19,926 nucleotides of DNA from positions 1-19,926 of the forward strand of contig CACZPE010000228.1 of NCBI GenBank assembly GCA_902782875.1. The letters are read 5' to 3'. Positions within the stretch are counted from its first letter, which is position 1, and every line of letters begins with the position of its first letter. Shown here one piece after another: positions 6,188-13,380 of the stretch. The notes under the pieces are model-generated. The model searched no databases. It saw only the letters and a program-made list of their open reading frames with translations, and was not told the DNA's origin. The translations under genes were made by a program, and so were the position numbers. Source of the stretch: an uncultured Ruminococcus sp. Lineage in GTDB: Bacteria > Bacillota_A > Clostridia > Oscillospirales > Ruminococcaceae.

Positions 6188-7135
6188 ATGGAAAGACCCG
6201 CTAATACAAACAGGAAGATTGCCGATCTTATAGGCAATATCGAGAAGGTCATCGTAGGTAAGAGATCAGCGGTGGAGCTTGTCATCACGACAATGCTGAC
6301 AGGCGGACATCTTCTCATAGAGGATGTGCCCGGTGTGGGCAAGACTCAGCTGGTATCAGCGCTTGCACGATCCTGCGACGGAGTATTCGGCAGACTGCAG
6401 CTCACACCCGATGTTATGCCCACGGATATAACCGGCTTTACTCTGATAAACCCCACGGACTATACCAGGGAATTCAGACCCGGTGCGGCATTCTGCAACT
6501 TTCTGCTCGCAGATGAGATAAACAGAGCTTCGCCCAAGTCCCAGTCCGCACTCCTTGAGATAATGGAGGAGGGACAGGTCAGCATAGACGGTGAGACCCA
6601 TTCTCTGCCGAAGCCCTTTATGGTGCTTGCAACGCAGAATCCCGTCGAGACCTACGGTACATATCATCTTCCCGAGGCCCAGATGGACAGATTCATGATG
6701 AAGATAAGCATGGGCTACCCATCACAGCGTGACGAGCTCGACATACTCGGAAGAAATGAGCAGAGCGTGAATGCAAAAACACTTCTGCCCGTGATATCAT
6801 GCGATGATATAATCACTCTTGCCGATGCCGCAAACAGCATACGCTGCGCGGACAATCTCAGGGAATACATCATAAAACTCGTGGATGCCACAAGAAAGTC
6901 CGATCATATCAAGCTCGGAGTCAGCCCGAGAGGAAGTATCGCCCTCTACAGGGCATCAAAGGCATATGCGATGGTGTCGGGCAGAGATTACGTGATACCC
7001 GATGATATCAAAAACCTTGCACCCTATGTACTCGCTCACAGGATCATGCTCACCCCGAAGGGCAGATCGGCATTCGGAAGCAGTGAGAATGCAGTCGCTC
7101 AGATACTTGAAACAGTCAGTGTGCCGGTAAGATAA
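6188..7135 (+). CDS. MoxR-family AAA+ ATPase
   Basis: A 315-residue cytosolic AAA+ ATPase of the MoxR group, thought to act as chaperones that activate or mature partner proteins, often together with DUF58 or VWA proteins. Visible motifs are Walker A DVPGVGKT (46-53), Walker B LLADE (106-110), the MoxR-typical NRASPKSQSALLEIMEEGQV, sensor 1 ATQN (148-151), the arginine finger region EAQMDRF (R168) and the sensor-2 motif GVSPRG. Length is normal for the family. Start at ATG 6188 has CAGGAG upstream. The next two genes encode its usual partners, which supports a MoxR-DUF58-transglutaminase module. The client protein or process cannot be told from sequence. Confidence 0.95.
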   Translation: MERPANTNRKIADLIGNIEKVIVGKRSAVELVITTMLTGGHLLIEDVPGVGKTQLVSALARSCDGVFGRLQLTPDVMPTDITGFTLINPTDYTREFRPGAAFCNFLLADEINRASPKSQSALLEIMEEGQVSIDGETHSLPKPFMVLATQNPVETYGTYHLPEAQMDRFMMKISMGYPSQRDELDILGRNEQSVNAKTLLPVISCDDIITLADAANSIRCADNLREYIIKLVDATRKSDHIKLGVSPRGSIALYRASKAYAMVSGRDYVIPDDIKNLAPYVLAHRIMLTPKGRSAFGSSENAVAQILETVSVPVR

Positions 7136-7145
7136 CGTCTTTGCG

Positions 7146-7164
7146 GTGCAGGACCATCCTGCAC
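7146..7164 (+). other. Intercistronic hairpin between the moxR-like and DUF58 genes
   Basis: GTGCAGGA and TCCTGCAC form a perfect 8-bp stem with a 3-base loop (CCA), 10 bases after the moxR-like stop. No T-run follows (GCTTCACC), so it is not an intrinsic terminator. It may protect the 3' end of an upstream processed mRNA or set the stoichiometry between MoxR and DUF58; both are inference. Confidence 0.6.
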
Positions 7165-7211
7165 GCTTCACCAGGTATCATAACACTATACCCTATATAT
7201 ACAGGAGTATT

Positions 7212-8438
7212 ATGAAATTTAACAGAGAATTGTTGAGCGGTATATTCAACTATTTCGTTTCGGTCGCGCTTGCAGTGGTGTTCGCACTGTTTCTCAACGC
7301 ACGCGTGGGCTGGTTCATGGTGGCGGCATTCATGGCGGCTCCGATTGTATCGATCCTGCTCACGCTGCTTTTCGTGCGAAGGATTTACGTTATCGCCGAT
7401 CCCATGCCCGTTACGATAACAAAGGGCGATACCGCTCGTATAGATATAACCGTCGGCAACGGCATGTGGCTCCCGTCACCGCCTGTATGCATCACGGTGC
7501 GGCAGGTGCTCGGCGCGGACTGCGCCGACAACAGCTTTGCGTGCTCGGTGATGCCGCTGTCTGAGGAAGGCATAACACTGGACTACAGGGCTAAGATATG
7601 CGGCCCCTATGATGTGGGTATAGAAAATGCCGTAATAAAGGACTATTTCGGTCTGATATCGTTCAGGCTTAAGAATGCGGACCCCGAAAAGCTGAAGGTG
7701 CGTATAAACGTCATCCCCGATATTGCAGAGGTGTCGTTTTCAAATACCGTTTTCAGGACAGCAGCGGAGCTTTCGGCCACATCCGATGACAGCGAGGACA
7801 CTGTCAGCGTTCAGAATACTTTCGCAGGCGGCTTTCCCGGATATGACAACAGGGAATACGTTCCCGGCGATCCTCTCAAGCGCATAAACTGGAAACAGTC
7901 CGCAAAGAGGGGTACTCTGCTCGTGCGCAAGGATGATGAAGCAGCGGCAAGCTCGATATCCATCATACTTGACAGCTTCTTTGACAGGGAAAATGCAAAG
8001 CAGCCGCTCTTTCACAGCTCGCCCAAGCTCATGGGCAATACCTATGAGGAGCTTATGCAGCTTGCGGTACAGTGGGCGGTAGAGCATTCCCTGGGTATGA
8101 CCAGATCTTTTATACTCGAGAATTATTCGGTTACTTATTTCTATGCGGACAAGAACGGCTGGCAGTACGTTCCGGTAACGGACGAGAACGAGCTGGTGCG
8201 CCTCCAGACCTCGCTTGCTTCCTTTGAATGCAGGACTGATGCATCACTGTCAAGACTGCCCGTGGATGAGCTTGCAGAGCAGAAGGGCAGCGTGTCGGTG
8301 TTCTGTACGCCCTATTTTGACGAAAAGCTGAGGGATGAGCTGGCTGATGTCACGGGCGAGACCGGCAAGGGCAGCCTGCAGTCCGTTGTCACAGCCGCGG
8401 TAACAGTCCCCGGTGTGTATGAGGAGGGCGATGAATGA
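7212..8438 (+). CDS. DUF58 domain membrane protein
   Basis: A 408-residue protein with two N-terminal membrane helices (about 12-29 and 34-55), a beta-rich region (60-175) and the DUF58 signature at 213-240, YDNREYVPGDPLKRINWKQSAKRGTLLVRK. DUF58 proteins resemble VWA domains and are recurrent partners of MoxR ATPases; their molecular role is unproven. The ATG at 7212 is chosen over an in-frame start at 7146 because AGGAG (7203-7207) lies just upstream and because the shorter protein begins with the membrane helix usual for the family. Its stop overlaps the start of the transglutaminase-like gene in ATGA, implying coupled translation. The spacing to the preceding moxR-like gene is 76 bases and contains a stable hairpin. 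Confidence 0.93.
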   Translation: MKFNRELLSGIFNYFVSVALAVVFALFLNARVGWFMVAAFMAAPIVSILLTLLFVRRIYVIADPMPVTITKGDTARIDITVGNGMWLPSPPVCITVRQVLGADCADNSFACSVMPLSEEGITLDYRAKICGPYDVGIENAVIKDYFGLISFRLKNADPEKLKVRINVIPDIAEVSFSNTVFRTAAELSATSDDSEDTVSVQNTFAGGFPGYDNREYVPGDPLKRINWKQSAKRGTLLVRKDDEAAASSISIILDSFFDRENAKQPLFHSSPKLMGNTYEELMQLAVQWAVEHSLGMTRSFILENYSVTYFYADKNGWQYVPVTDENELVRLQTSLASFECRTDASLSRLPVDELAEQKGSVSVFCTPYFDEKLRDELADVTGETGKGSLQSVVTAAVTVPGVYEEGDE

Positions 8439-10723
8439 TGACGATAGACAGCATTTTCGCTTTTTTCAGAAAGAATGCCCGCCTGATACTTCCGTTCATG
8501 CTTTCGACAGTGCTTTCGATGGCGCTTTACGCGGTTTATCTTCCCACATCACAGGTGCTTGTGTGGACACTGCCGATAGTAGGAATAAATCTTGTACTGT
8601 TCGCATTCTGCAGCTTCGTCAAGGAGCACAATTTCATAGGCGGCGTCATCATGGGCATTATCGTGCTGCTTGCAATGATGGTGTTCTTCAAGCTGATAGC
8701 AGGCCCTGACTACGGCCTTACATTCCAGAAATGGCTGCTCACGGGCTCTGAACAGGTCGATACCCGCGGCGAGTATCTGCTTGCGCTGCTTGTGAGCTTT
8801 GTTCCCTTTTTCTCGGTGGTGGTGTTCTATTTCACCGATGTGCTCTACAGGATGATGTTCCTCACACTGCTGAGCATAGTGCCGTGTGCGCTGTATGTAA
8901 AGGTACTTTCCGAGATCGGAAATATATATCTGTGCTTCATAGCTCTGCTCAATGTGGTCATATTCCTCGTCCACTCCAGAGAGGTGCGCGAACAGAAGAG
9001 CAGGCGCATAGGCACGCAGGCCGCAGTGCTTTCTGCGGTCATATACGTTTTTGTACTGCTCGTGGTATCCTCCGCGATACCCAAGGAGAGCGACACCAGG
9101 TTCTATGACCGCTTTGAAGAGCTGTTCATGGACACGAACTTCCAGGCTGAGCTCAAGAACGACTATACCCATTTTTCGGATATATCCGGAGACGCGGGAA
9201 AGTACAGGGGCTTCTCCAACAGGCGTATGTACACTGTAGGCACGGAGCATGCCCCCTATTTCAAGAGACAGACCTTTGACTTCTTCGATTTTGACAATCA
9301 CAACTGGAACTGTGAAGGCAGCGACAGCAATACTATGACATATACCGTCGATGAATGGACAGAGCTCCATTCAAAGCTGAGCCTTTCACAGCTGCAGATG
9401 GCCATAAAGCGTGCGGACCAGCTGAAGAGCGGATTTGCCGATAAATACGGCATGAAGAACGTTGTGGAATTCGAGGGCTTTGACGACAGCATAAAGACTG
9501 CTGTGGTCACATCCGAGAACTTCAGCGCGATGTACTATCTCTCACCCGCAAGGATCGTCGGCATCAGAAACAGCGGCTCCGGCGGCACCGAGGAGGTACG
9601 CGTAACAAAGAGCGGTGTTTTCCGCTTCATATCCTATCCTCATCCTAAGGACTTCACCTATTACGTCAACTACTATGACGAGATGTTCGCGAGAAACTAC
9701 TGGTTCTCCATGGGCGGCTCGGATATAACCCCTGAGGACGAGGACAAAATGCTCGCAGAGCTTTACAGTATACTATCCGACGGCGGAGAGGATGAGCTGG
9801 CGGACAGTGTGCAGGCATTCATAAGCATAAGAGAGGAAGCTTACGAATATCAGAGGATGACGAGGAAAAACTCAGAGAAGATATCCGATGAGATAAGCGA
9901 GCTTGCTCATGAGATCACAGACAAATACGACTACGAGTGGGAAAAGGCAAATGCCCTGGCGATATACTTCATCACAAACGATTACAGGTATGACTTAAAC
10001 TACGTATCCCCGGATGATTCGCCTGAATACTTCCTTTTCACCAGCAGGAGAGGAAGCTGCTCGGACTATGCGGCAGCGTACGTGCTCATGGCAAGGAGCG
10101 TAGGACTCAACGCACGCTATTGCGAGGGATTTTCCACAGACCCCTCGAGCCGTATGAATACCTGGATAATCAAGGACAGCAACTCCCACGCATATCCCGA
10201 GGTGTTCATACCGAATATCGGCTGGACGGTATTCGAGCCCACCGTATCCTCGGAGTACAACACCCTTACGGAGGACACCACAGGCGGCGCTATTGCTAAT
10301 CTGAGCCTTGACCTTGACCTGGTTGCCGTTGTTATAGTGATATCGGGACTGATACTTCTTGCTGTTATATTCGGCGTGGCTCTGCTGCCCGTGATATCCG
10401 AGAATATATTCATGAATAAGCTTGCAGGCAGCGAGCCCGATGAGATCGCGGTTATGGCATATGAGCGCATGAGGACCAAGGCGGGCAGGATAGTCCGCAA
10501 CGCCGATTCCCGTACAGCCTATGAGCTGTCGAGCGAGATAGACCGTAAGACAGGCTCTGAGTTCACACCCGTATCATTCCTGCTTGAAAGGATAGTCTAC
10601 GGCGGCGGCCATGCCGATCAGAACGACAAGAAGAACATAATCGACAGATACACAAAGGTATGCAGGGCTATTAAAACATACATCAGGAACAGCGCAAAGG
10701 CTGAAAGGAAGAAGTACAGATGA
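8435..10723 (+). CDS. Membrane transglutaminase-like protein (TgpA-type)
   Basis: A 762-residue integral membrane protein. About six hydrophobic segments lie within residues 16-215, followed by a large extracytoplasmic region (about 216-620), one more membrane helix (628-653) and a charged cytoplasmic tail with many Lys, Arg and Asp residues. The transglutaminase-like core is at about 500-602: Cys542 in RRGSCSDYAAAY, His585 in NSHAYPEVF, and the third triad position in GWTVFEPT, where Glu601 stands where many homologues have Asp. All three roles are therefore filled. The papain-like fold could make it a protein-crosslinking enzyme or a protease; Gram-positive relatives encoded beside MoxR and DUF58 are mostly uncharacterised. 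Start is taken as ATG 8435 (ATG 8438 follows directly), with GAGGAGG upstream. It overlaps both neighbours by 4 bases. Confidence 0.92.
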   Translation: MMTIDSIFAFFRKNARLILPFMLSTVLSMALYAVYLPTSQVLVWTLPIVGINLVLFAFCSFVKEHNFIGGVIMGIIVLLAMMVFFKLIAGPDYGLTFQKWLLTGSEQVDTRGEYLLALLVSFVPFFSVVVFYFTDVLYRMMFLTLLSIVPCALYVKVLSEIGNIYLCFIALLNVVIFLVHSREVREQKSRRIGTQAAVLSAVIYVFVLLVVSSAIPKESDTRFYDRFEELFMDTNFQAELKNDYTHFSDISGDAGKYRGFSNRRMYTVGTEHAPYFKRQTFDFFDFDNHNWNCEGSDSNTMTYTVDEWTELHSKLSLSQLQMAIKRADQLKSGFADKYGMKNVVEFEGFDDSIKTAVVTSENFSAMYYLSPARIVGIRNSGSGGTEEVRVTKSGVFRFISYPHPKDFTYYVNYYDEMFARNYWFSMGGSDITPEDEDKMLAELYSILSDGGEDELADSVQAFISIREEAYEYQRMTRKNSEKISDEISELAHEITDKYDYEWEKANALAIYFITNDYRYDLNYVSPDDSPEYFLFTSRRGSCSDYAAAYVLMARSVGLNARYCEGFSTDPSSRMNTWIIKDSNSHAYPEVFIPNIGWTVFEPTVSSEYNTLTEDTTGGAIANLSLDLDLVAVVIVISGLILLAVIFGVALLPVISENIFMNKLAGSEPDEIAVMAYERMRTKAGRIVRNADSRTAYELSSEIDRKTGSEFTPVSFLLERIVYGGGHADQNDKKNIIDRYTKVCRAIKTYIRNSAKAERKKYR

Positions 10724-11523
10724 GATTCGGACCTTCTGAGGGACATATCGCACTGATAACGGGCGCAAGCTCGGGTATAGGCAGGGCATTCGCATATGCC
10801 CTTGCCGATACGGGCTGCTTCGTGCTGCTTTCTGGCAGGAATGAGAAGGCTCTTGAAGCTGTGGCGGAGGATATAGGCAGCAGCAGATGCGCTGTGCTCC
10901 CTGCAGACCTTTCGGATAAGGAGGGCTGCATAAGGCTTTATGAGCAGGCAAGGGTATACAGCCCGGATATTCTGATAAACAGTGCGGGCACAGGCGTTTT
11001 CGGACGGTTTGATGAAAGCCCGCTCGATGCCGAAACAGATATGATAGACCTGAACATAAAGGCAATGCATATACTCTTCAAGCTGTTTCTGCATGACTTT
11101 GAGAGACAGGGCAGGGGATATATACTCAATATAGGCTCTCTTGCAGGCTTTATGCCGGGGCCTCTTATGTCAGCGTATTATTCGTCAAAGGCATATGTGA
11201 TAAGACAGACCGAGGCGGTATATCTCGAGCTGCTTGCAAAGCGCAGCCCTGTACATGTATCAGTACTCTGCCCGGGCCCCGTACAGACAGCGTTCAACAG
11301 CAATGCAGGCATAACGGGTACCTTCAGGGGCATTACCGCAGAGGAATGTGTGCGTTCGGCCATGAACGGCATGAGATATAATATCCCCGTGATAATACCG
11401 TCATTCGGGGCAAAGCTGATAGCTGCGGGCTCGGCATTCGTTCCCGCACTGGCGGCGGGTGCATTCTGCTATGCGGCACAGAAGTTCAAAAAGCCTTGTA
11501 TCAATCAACAAGCAAAGAAGTGA
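10720..11523 (+). CDS. Short-chain dehydrogenase/reductase
   Basis: A 267-residue NAD(P)-dependent oxidoreductase of the classical SDR family. Motifs are the cofactor loop TGASSGIG (14-21), the NSAG motif (87-90), and the catalytic Ser140, Tyr153 and Lys157 in SAYYSSK. Arg40 after the second beta strand (LLSGRNE) suggests NADP preference. A hydrophobic stretch near the C-terminus (about 230-250) may mediate membrane association, as in the DltE/YqjQ-like SDR subgroup. The substrate is unknown. It starts in an ATGA overlap with the transglutaminase-like gene, with AAGGAAG upstream, so it belongs to the same transcript. Its link to the module's function is inferred from position only. Confidence 0.92.
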   Translation: MRFGPSEGHIALITGASSGIGRAFAYALADTGCFVLLSGRNEKALEAVAEDIGSSRCAVLPADLSDKEGCIRLYEQARVYSPDILINSAGTGVFGRFDESPLDAETDMIDLNIKAMHILFKLFLHDFERQGRGYILNIGSLAGFMPGPLMSAYYSSKAYVIRQTEAVYLELLAKRSPVHVSVLCPGPVQTAFNSNAGITGTFRGITAEECVRSAMNGMRYNIPVIIPSFGAKLIAAGSAFVPALAAGAFCYAAQKFKKPCINQQAKK

Positions 11524-11569
11524 TTGGTTGTGCAAGTTGACAAATCACAGAAAAATATTCAGAAAACAC

Positions 11570-11597
11570 TTGAAAATCGTTATATTTGTGATATAAT
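11570..11597 (+). promoter_or_regulatory. Sigma-A promoter of divIC
   Basis: TTGAAA (11570-11575) and TATAAT (11592-11597) are spaced by 16 bases, and TGA precedes the -10, giving an extended -10. The leader to the TTG start at 11635 is about 30 bases. A second TTGACA at 11537-11542 has no matching -10. The segment TTTGTGATATAAT is shared exactly with the promoter at 4093-4105. Confidence 0.85.
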
Positions 11598-11634
11598 TAT
11601 CTAATAGAGTTATACTCGAAAGGAGGCTGCTTGT

Positions 11635-12000
11635 TTGTCTGACGTTAGTATCAGAAAGCGCAAAAGATCCGCTGCAAAGATCGTCAGGGCCTACAATAAA
11701 AAGAAGCGCAGAGGCACTTCTCCGATACACTATACGATAGGCTTCATCACTGTTATTGCCGTATTATTCGGCTGCGGCGTAAAGATCGCTAAGAATGAGG
11801 CTACAGTTTATCAGAAAAAACAGGAGCTTCTGGAGATACAGGAGCAGATAGCCGACCTCGAGGCCGACAATGCCGTATATCAGAGCATACTCAACGATGA
11901 GGACGAAAGAACGTATATGGAACGTATCGCTATAGAACGTCTGGGATATGCATATCCCGGTGAAAGACGCTTCTGCGATCCTAACAAGAACAACGGCTGA
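11635..12000 (+). CDS. divIC: Septum formation initiator DivIC (FtsB-like)
   Basis: A bitopic membrane protein of the divisome, acting with FtsL and DivIB to license septal wall synthesis. The 121 residues show a very basic N-terminal cytosolic tail (RKRKRSAAKIVRAYNKKKRRG), one membrane helix at about 32-49, an extracellular coiled coil (52-87) and the closing ERIAIERLGYAYPGERRF typical of the DivIC/FtsB family. The start is TTG at 11635, with AAAGGAGG (11619-11626) eight bases upstream; no ATG alternative exists at a suitable distance. It is followed by a yabR-like S1-domain gene, the same order as divIC-yabR in Bacillus, which supports the assignment over other FtsB/FtsL relatives. Confidence 0.92.
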   Translation: MSDVSIRKRKRSAAKIVRAYNKKKRRGTSPIHYTIGFITVIAVLFGCGVKIAKNEATVYQKKQELLEIQEQIADLEADNAVYQSILNDEDERTYMERIAIERLGYAYPGERRFCDPNKNNG

Positions 12001-12018
12001 TATCCTTTGCGGTATCAG
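11997..12018 (+). other. Small hairpin between divIC and the yabR-like gene
   Basis: CTGATA (11997-12002) pairs with TATCAG (12013-12018), with two further C-G pairs inside across one bulged T and a 5-base loop. It includes the divIC stop codon. No T-run follows, so it is not a terminator. Its function is unknown; chance is possible. Confidence 0.35.
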
Positions 12019-12045
12019 TGAATAAATTGTAGGAAAGGTTTTTTT

Positions 12046-12501
12046 ATGCAGCCGGAAATTGGAAAAATCTATGAAGGCAAGGTGACCGGTATCACCAAGT
12101 TCGGAGCTTTTGTTGAGCTCGAACCGAACGTATCCGGAATGGTACATATCTCCGAGGTGGCAAACACATTTGTCAGCGAGATAAAGGATCATCTTACCGA
12201 GGGTCAGATCGTCAAGGTAAAGGTACTCGGGATCTCCGAGGACGGAAAGATATCGCTTTCGATAAAGAAGGCGCTTCCCGCACCGCCCAAAAAGGAGTTC
12301 AAGCCCCATACGGACAGACCGATGAACAGAAACAGCAGACCTGCAGGCGCTATTCAGGGCAAGGCGGTCAGAGAGCCGCAGACTCCCGAATCTGCTTTTG
12401 AGGATATGCTCAACAAGTTCAAGGCAAGCTCCGATGAGCGCATGGGTGACATAAAGAAGAATATGGACAGCAAGCGCAGGAATACCTCGAGACGTCGCTG
12501 A
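12046..12501 (+). CDS. yabR: S1 RNA-binding domain protein (YabR/general stress protein 13 type)
   Basis: A 151-residue RNA-binding protein. Residues 5-74 form one S1 domain (GKIYEGKVTGITKFGAFVEL, HISEVA, GQIVKVKVLGI, GKISLSIKKA), the same type as YabR, GSP13 and CvfD, which associate with ribosomes or mRNA and modulate translation. Residues 75-151 are a basic, disordered tail rich in Pro, Arg and Asn that ends in RRNTSRRR and probably adds nonspecific RNA contact. Start at ATG 12046 has AGGAAAGG upstream. It is the second gene of the divIC unit, which is closed by the terminator at 12545-12576. The symbol rests on the synteny with divIC-yabR; the family name GSP13 would also fit. Confidence 0.88.
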   Translation: MQPEIGKIYEGKVTGITKFGAFVELEPNVSGMVHISEVANTFVSEIKDHLTEGQIVKVKVLGISEDGKISLSIKKALPAPPKKEFKPHTDRPMNRNSRPAGAIQGKAVREPQTPESAFEDMLNKFKASSDERMGDIKKNMDSKRRNTSRRR

Positions 12502-12544
12502 TAAGGCGCATAAAACCGTTTGCGTTTTCTAAAAACTAAAGACG

Positions 12545-12576
12545 ATGCCATAGCCCTATGATGCTATGGCATTTTT
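12545..12576 (+). terminator. Rho-independent terminator of the divIC-yabR unit
   Basis: ATGCCATAGC (12545-12554) and GCTATGGCAT (12563-12572) form a perfect 10-bp stem with an 8-base loop, followed by a run of T (12572-12576). It lies 44 bases after the yabR stop. Confidence 0.93.
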
Positions 12577-12583
12577 ATGTATC

Positions 12584-12606
12584 AGGTTTTATGGGTTATG
12601 GTTTAG
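12584..12606. repeat. Degenerate heptamer tract (AGGTTTT/ATGGGTT/ATGGTTT)
   Basis: Three 7-base units, AGGTTTT, ATGGGTT and ATGGTTT, follow one another and end in AG. They differ from the AGGGTTT units at 474-501 by one or two bases each. The tract sits just after the terminator of the divIC-yabR unit. With only three imperfect units, chance cannot be excluded. Confidence 0.45.
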
Positions 12607-12684
12607 AATCAATTCGTTACTCTTTAATATCAGAATTATGTAAAAACATCAGAGACTACAAACTCAACCGGAGAAAGGATTTAC

Positions 12685-13170
12685 ATGTCGTGGACCAGGA
12701 TAAGGCATAAGCTTGAAAATGAGTATCTTGCTGACTCGCTTAAGGGGCATATACGCTACTTTGCCACCTCATACAGCAAATGCCCCGACCATGAGGGCAG
12801 GGCGGCGATACTCCTCGACGGAGAGGAGATCATAGAGGGCAGTTACTGGGAACAGTGGAGCAATGCGCACCTGCTCCCGCAGGATAAGCTGTCCGAAGGC
12901 TGGCATCCCTATATGAAAATGGACGATACCGCCGTAGAATACGGCATGTTCGATCAGCAGTGTCTGTATAACGCTTTTCACGAGTTTGACAACCAGAGCA
13001 TAGAAAAGAGTATGGCAAGTGATAATATGCTCGTGAGGATATTCGCCGTGCTTGACCGCAGAACGGGGAAAAGGACACTTATGAAGCTGCTTGGGAATAT
13101 AGACAGCGAGCCTGAGGTGTTCCGCAGATTTCTTGAGATAAGAGCCCGTGCAGAAGGGATCATTAAATGA
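12685..13170 (+). CDS. Small conserved protein, SF0329 family-like
   Basis: A 161-residue soluble protein of unknown function. The opening (MSWTRIRHKLENEYLADSLKGHIRYFATSYSKCPDHEGRAAILLDGEEI) matches what I recall of the uncharacterised SF0329 family, whose members begin with 'MxWSKLKxxLE...DSLKGRIxYxxTxYR'. The second half is a charged helical region with DNMLVRIFAVLDRRTGKRTL, a pattern also seen in that family. No membrane segment, signal peptide or metal-binding motif is evident. Start at ATG 12685 has AGAAAGGA upstream. It is a single gene, with a terminator-like hairpin at 13195-13231, and it converges with the MATE gene. A heptamer tract begins at the first base after the stop. Family assignment comes from memory of the motif and should be treated as moderate. 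Confidence 0.75.
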   Translation: MSWTRIRHKLENEYLADSLKGHIRYFATSYSKCPDHEGRAAILLDGEEIIEGSYWEQWSNAHLLPQDKLSEGWHPYMKMDDTAVEYGMFDQQCLYNAFHEFDNQSIEKSMASDNMLVRIFAVLDRRTGKRTLMKLLGNIDSEPEVFRRFLEIRARAEGIIK

Positions 13171-13193
13171 ATTAGCAATTAGAAATTAGCAAT
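13171..13193 (+). repeat. Heptamer tract ATTAGCA next to the 12685 gene
   Basis: Units ATTAGCA, ATTAGAA and ATTAGCA plus AT follow directly after the TGA stop at 13168-13170. A second tract with the same unit lies in inverted orientation at 13354-13380, after the convergent MATE gene. In both genes the unit reads ATTAGCA on the coding strand. Confidence 0.75.
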
Positions 13194-13194
13194 C

Positions 13195-13240
13195 ATCCCT
13201 ATCCGATATGTTTTACAAATCGGATAGGGATAATTTTGTC
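13195..13240 (+). terminator. Terminator-like hairpin after the 12685 gene
   Basis: ATCCCTATCCGAT (13195-13207) and ATCGGATAGGGAT (13219-13231) form a perfect 13-bp stem with an 11-base loop, followed on the plus strand by AATTTTGTC and then more T-rich sequence. It is well placed to end transcription of the 12685 gene. It could also slow transcription arriving from the convergent MATE gene, but the minus-strand side lacks a T-run. Confidence 0.8.
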
Positions 13241-13353
13241 ATTTTTGATTTTTTTGTTATGGTTAATACTATTCCTAACTTTTATCAAAAACAGAGCAAG
13301 TAGGAAAACTTTTCAGGAAAGGAAAGCACGCATTTTTCAGAGAGTGGAAAGAT

Positions 13354-13380
13354 TGCTCATTGCTCATTAATTGCTAATTG
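13354..13380 (-). repeat. Inverted heptamer tract overlapping the end of the MATE gene
   Basis: On the minus strand the units are ATTAGCA, a partial ATTA, then ATGAGCA and ATGAGCA. The tract covers the MATE stop codon (13357-13359) and encodes its last seven residues, QLAINEQ. Together with 13171-13193 it makes inverted repeats at the two ends of a 210-base intergenic segment. Confidence 0.75.

Noticed and set aside
7146..7164. Intrinsic terminator inside the envelope cluster
   Set aside because: The stem is strong but no T-run follows, and the downstream DUF58 gene has no promoter of its own that I can see.
8549..9370. A 273-codon open frame on the minus strand
   Set aside because: It is antisense to the membrane part of the transglutaminase-like gene, with no binding site and a composition rich in His, Cys and Glu.
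13171..13380. A CRISPR array or insertion sequence between the convergent genes
   Set aside because: The units are 7 bases with no spacers, no transposase frame exists in the segment, and no target site duplication is visible.
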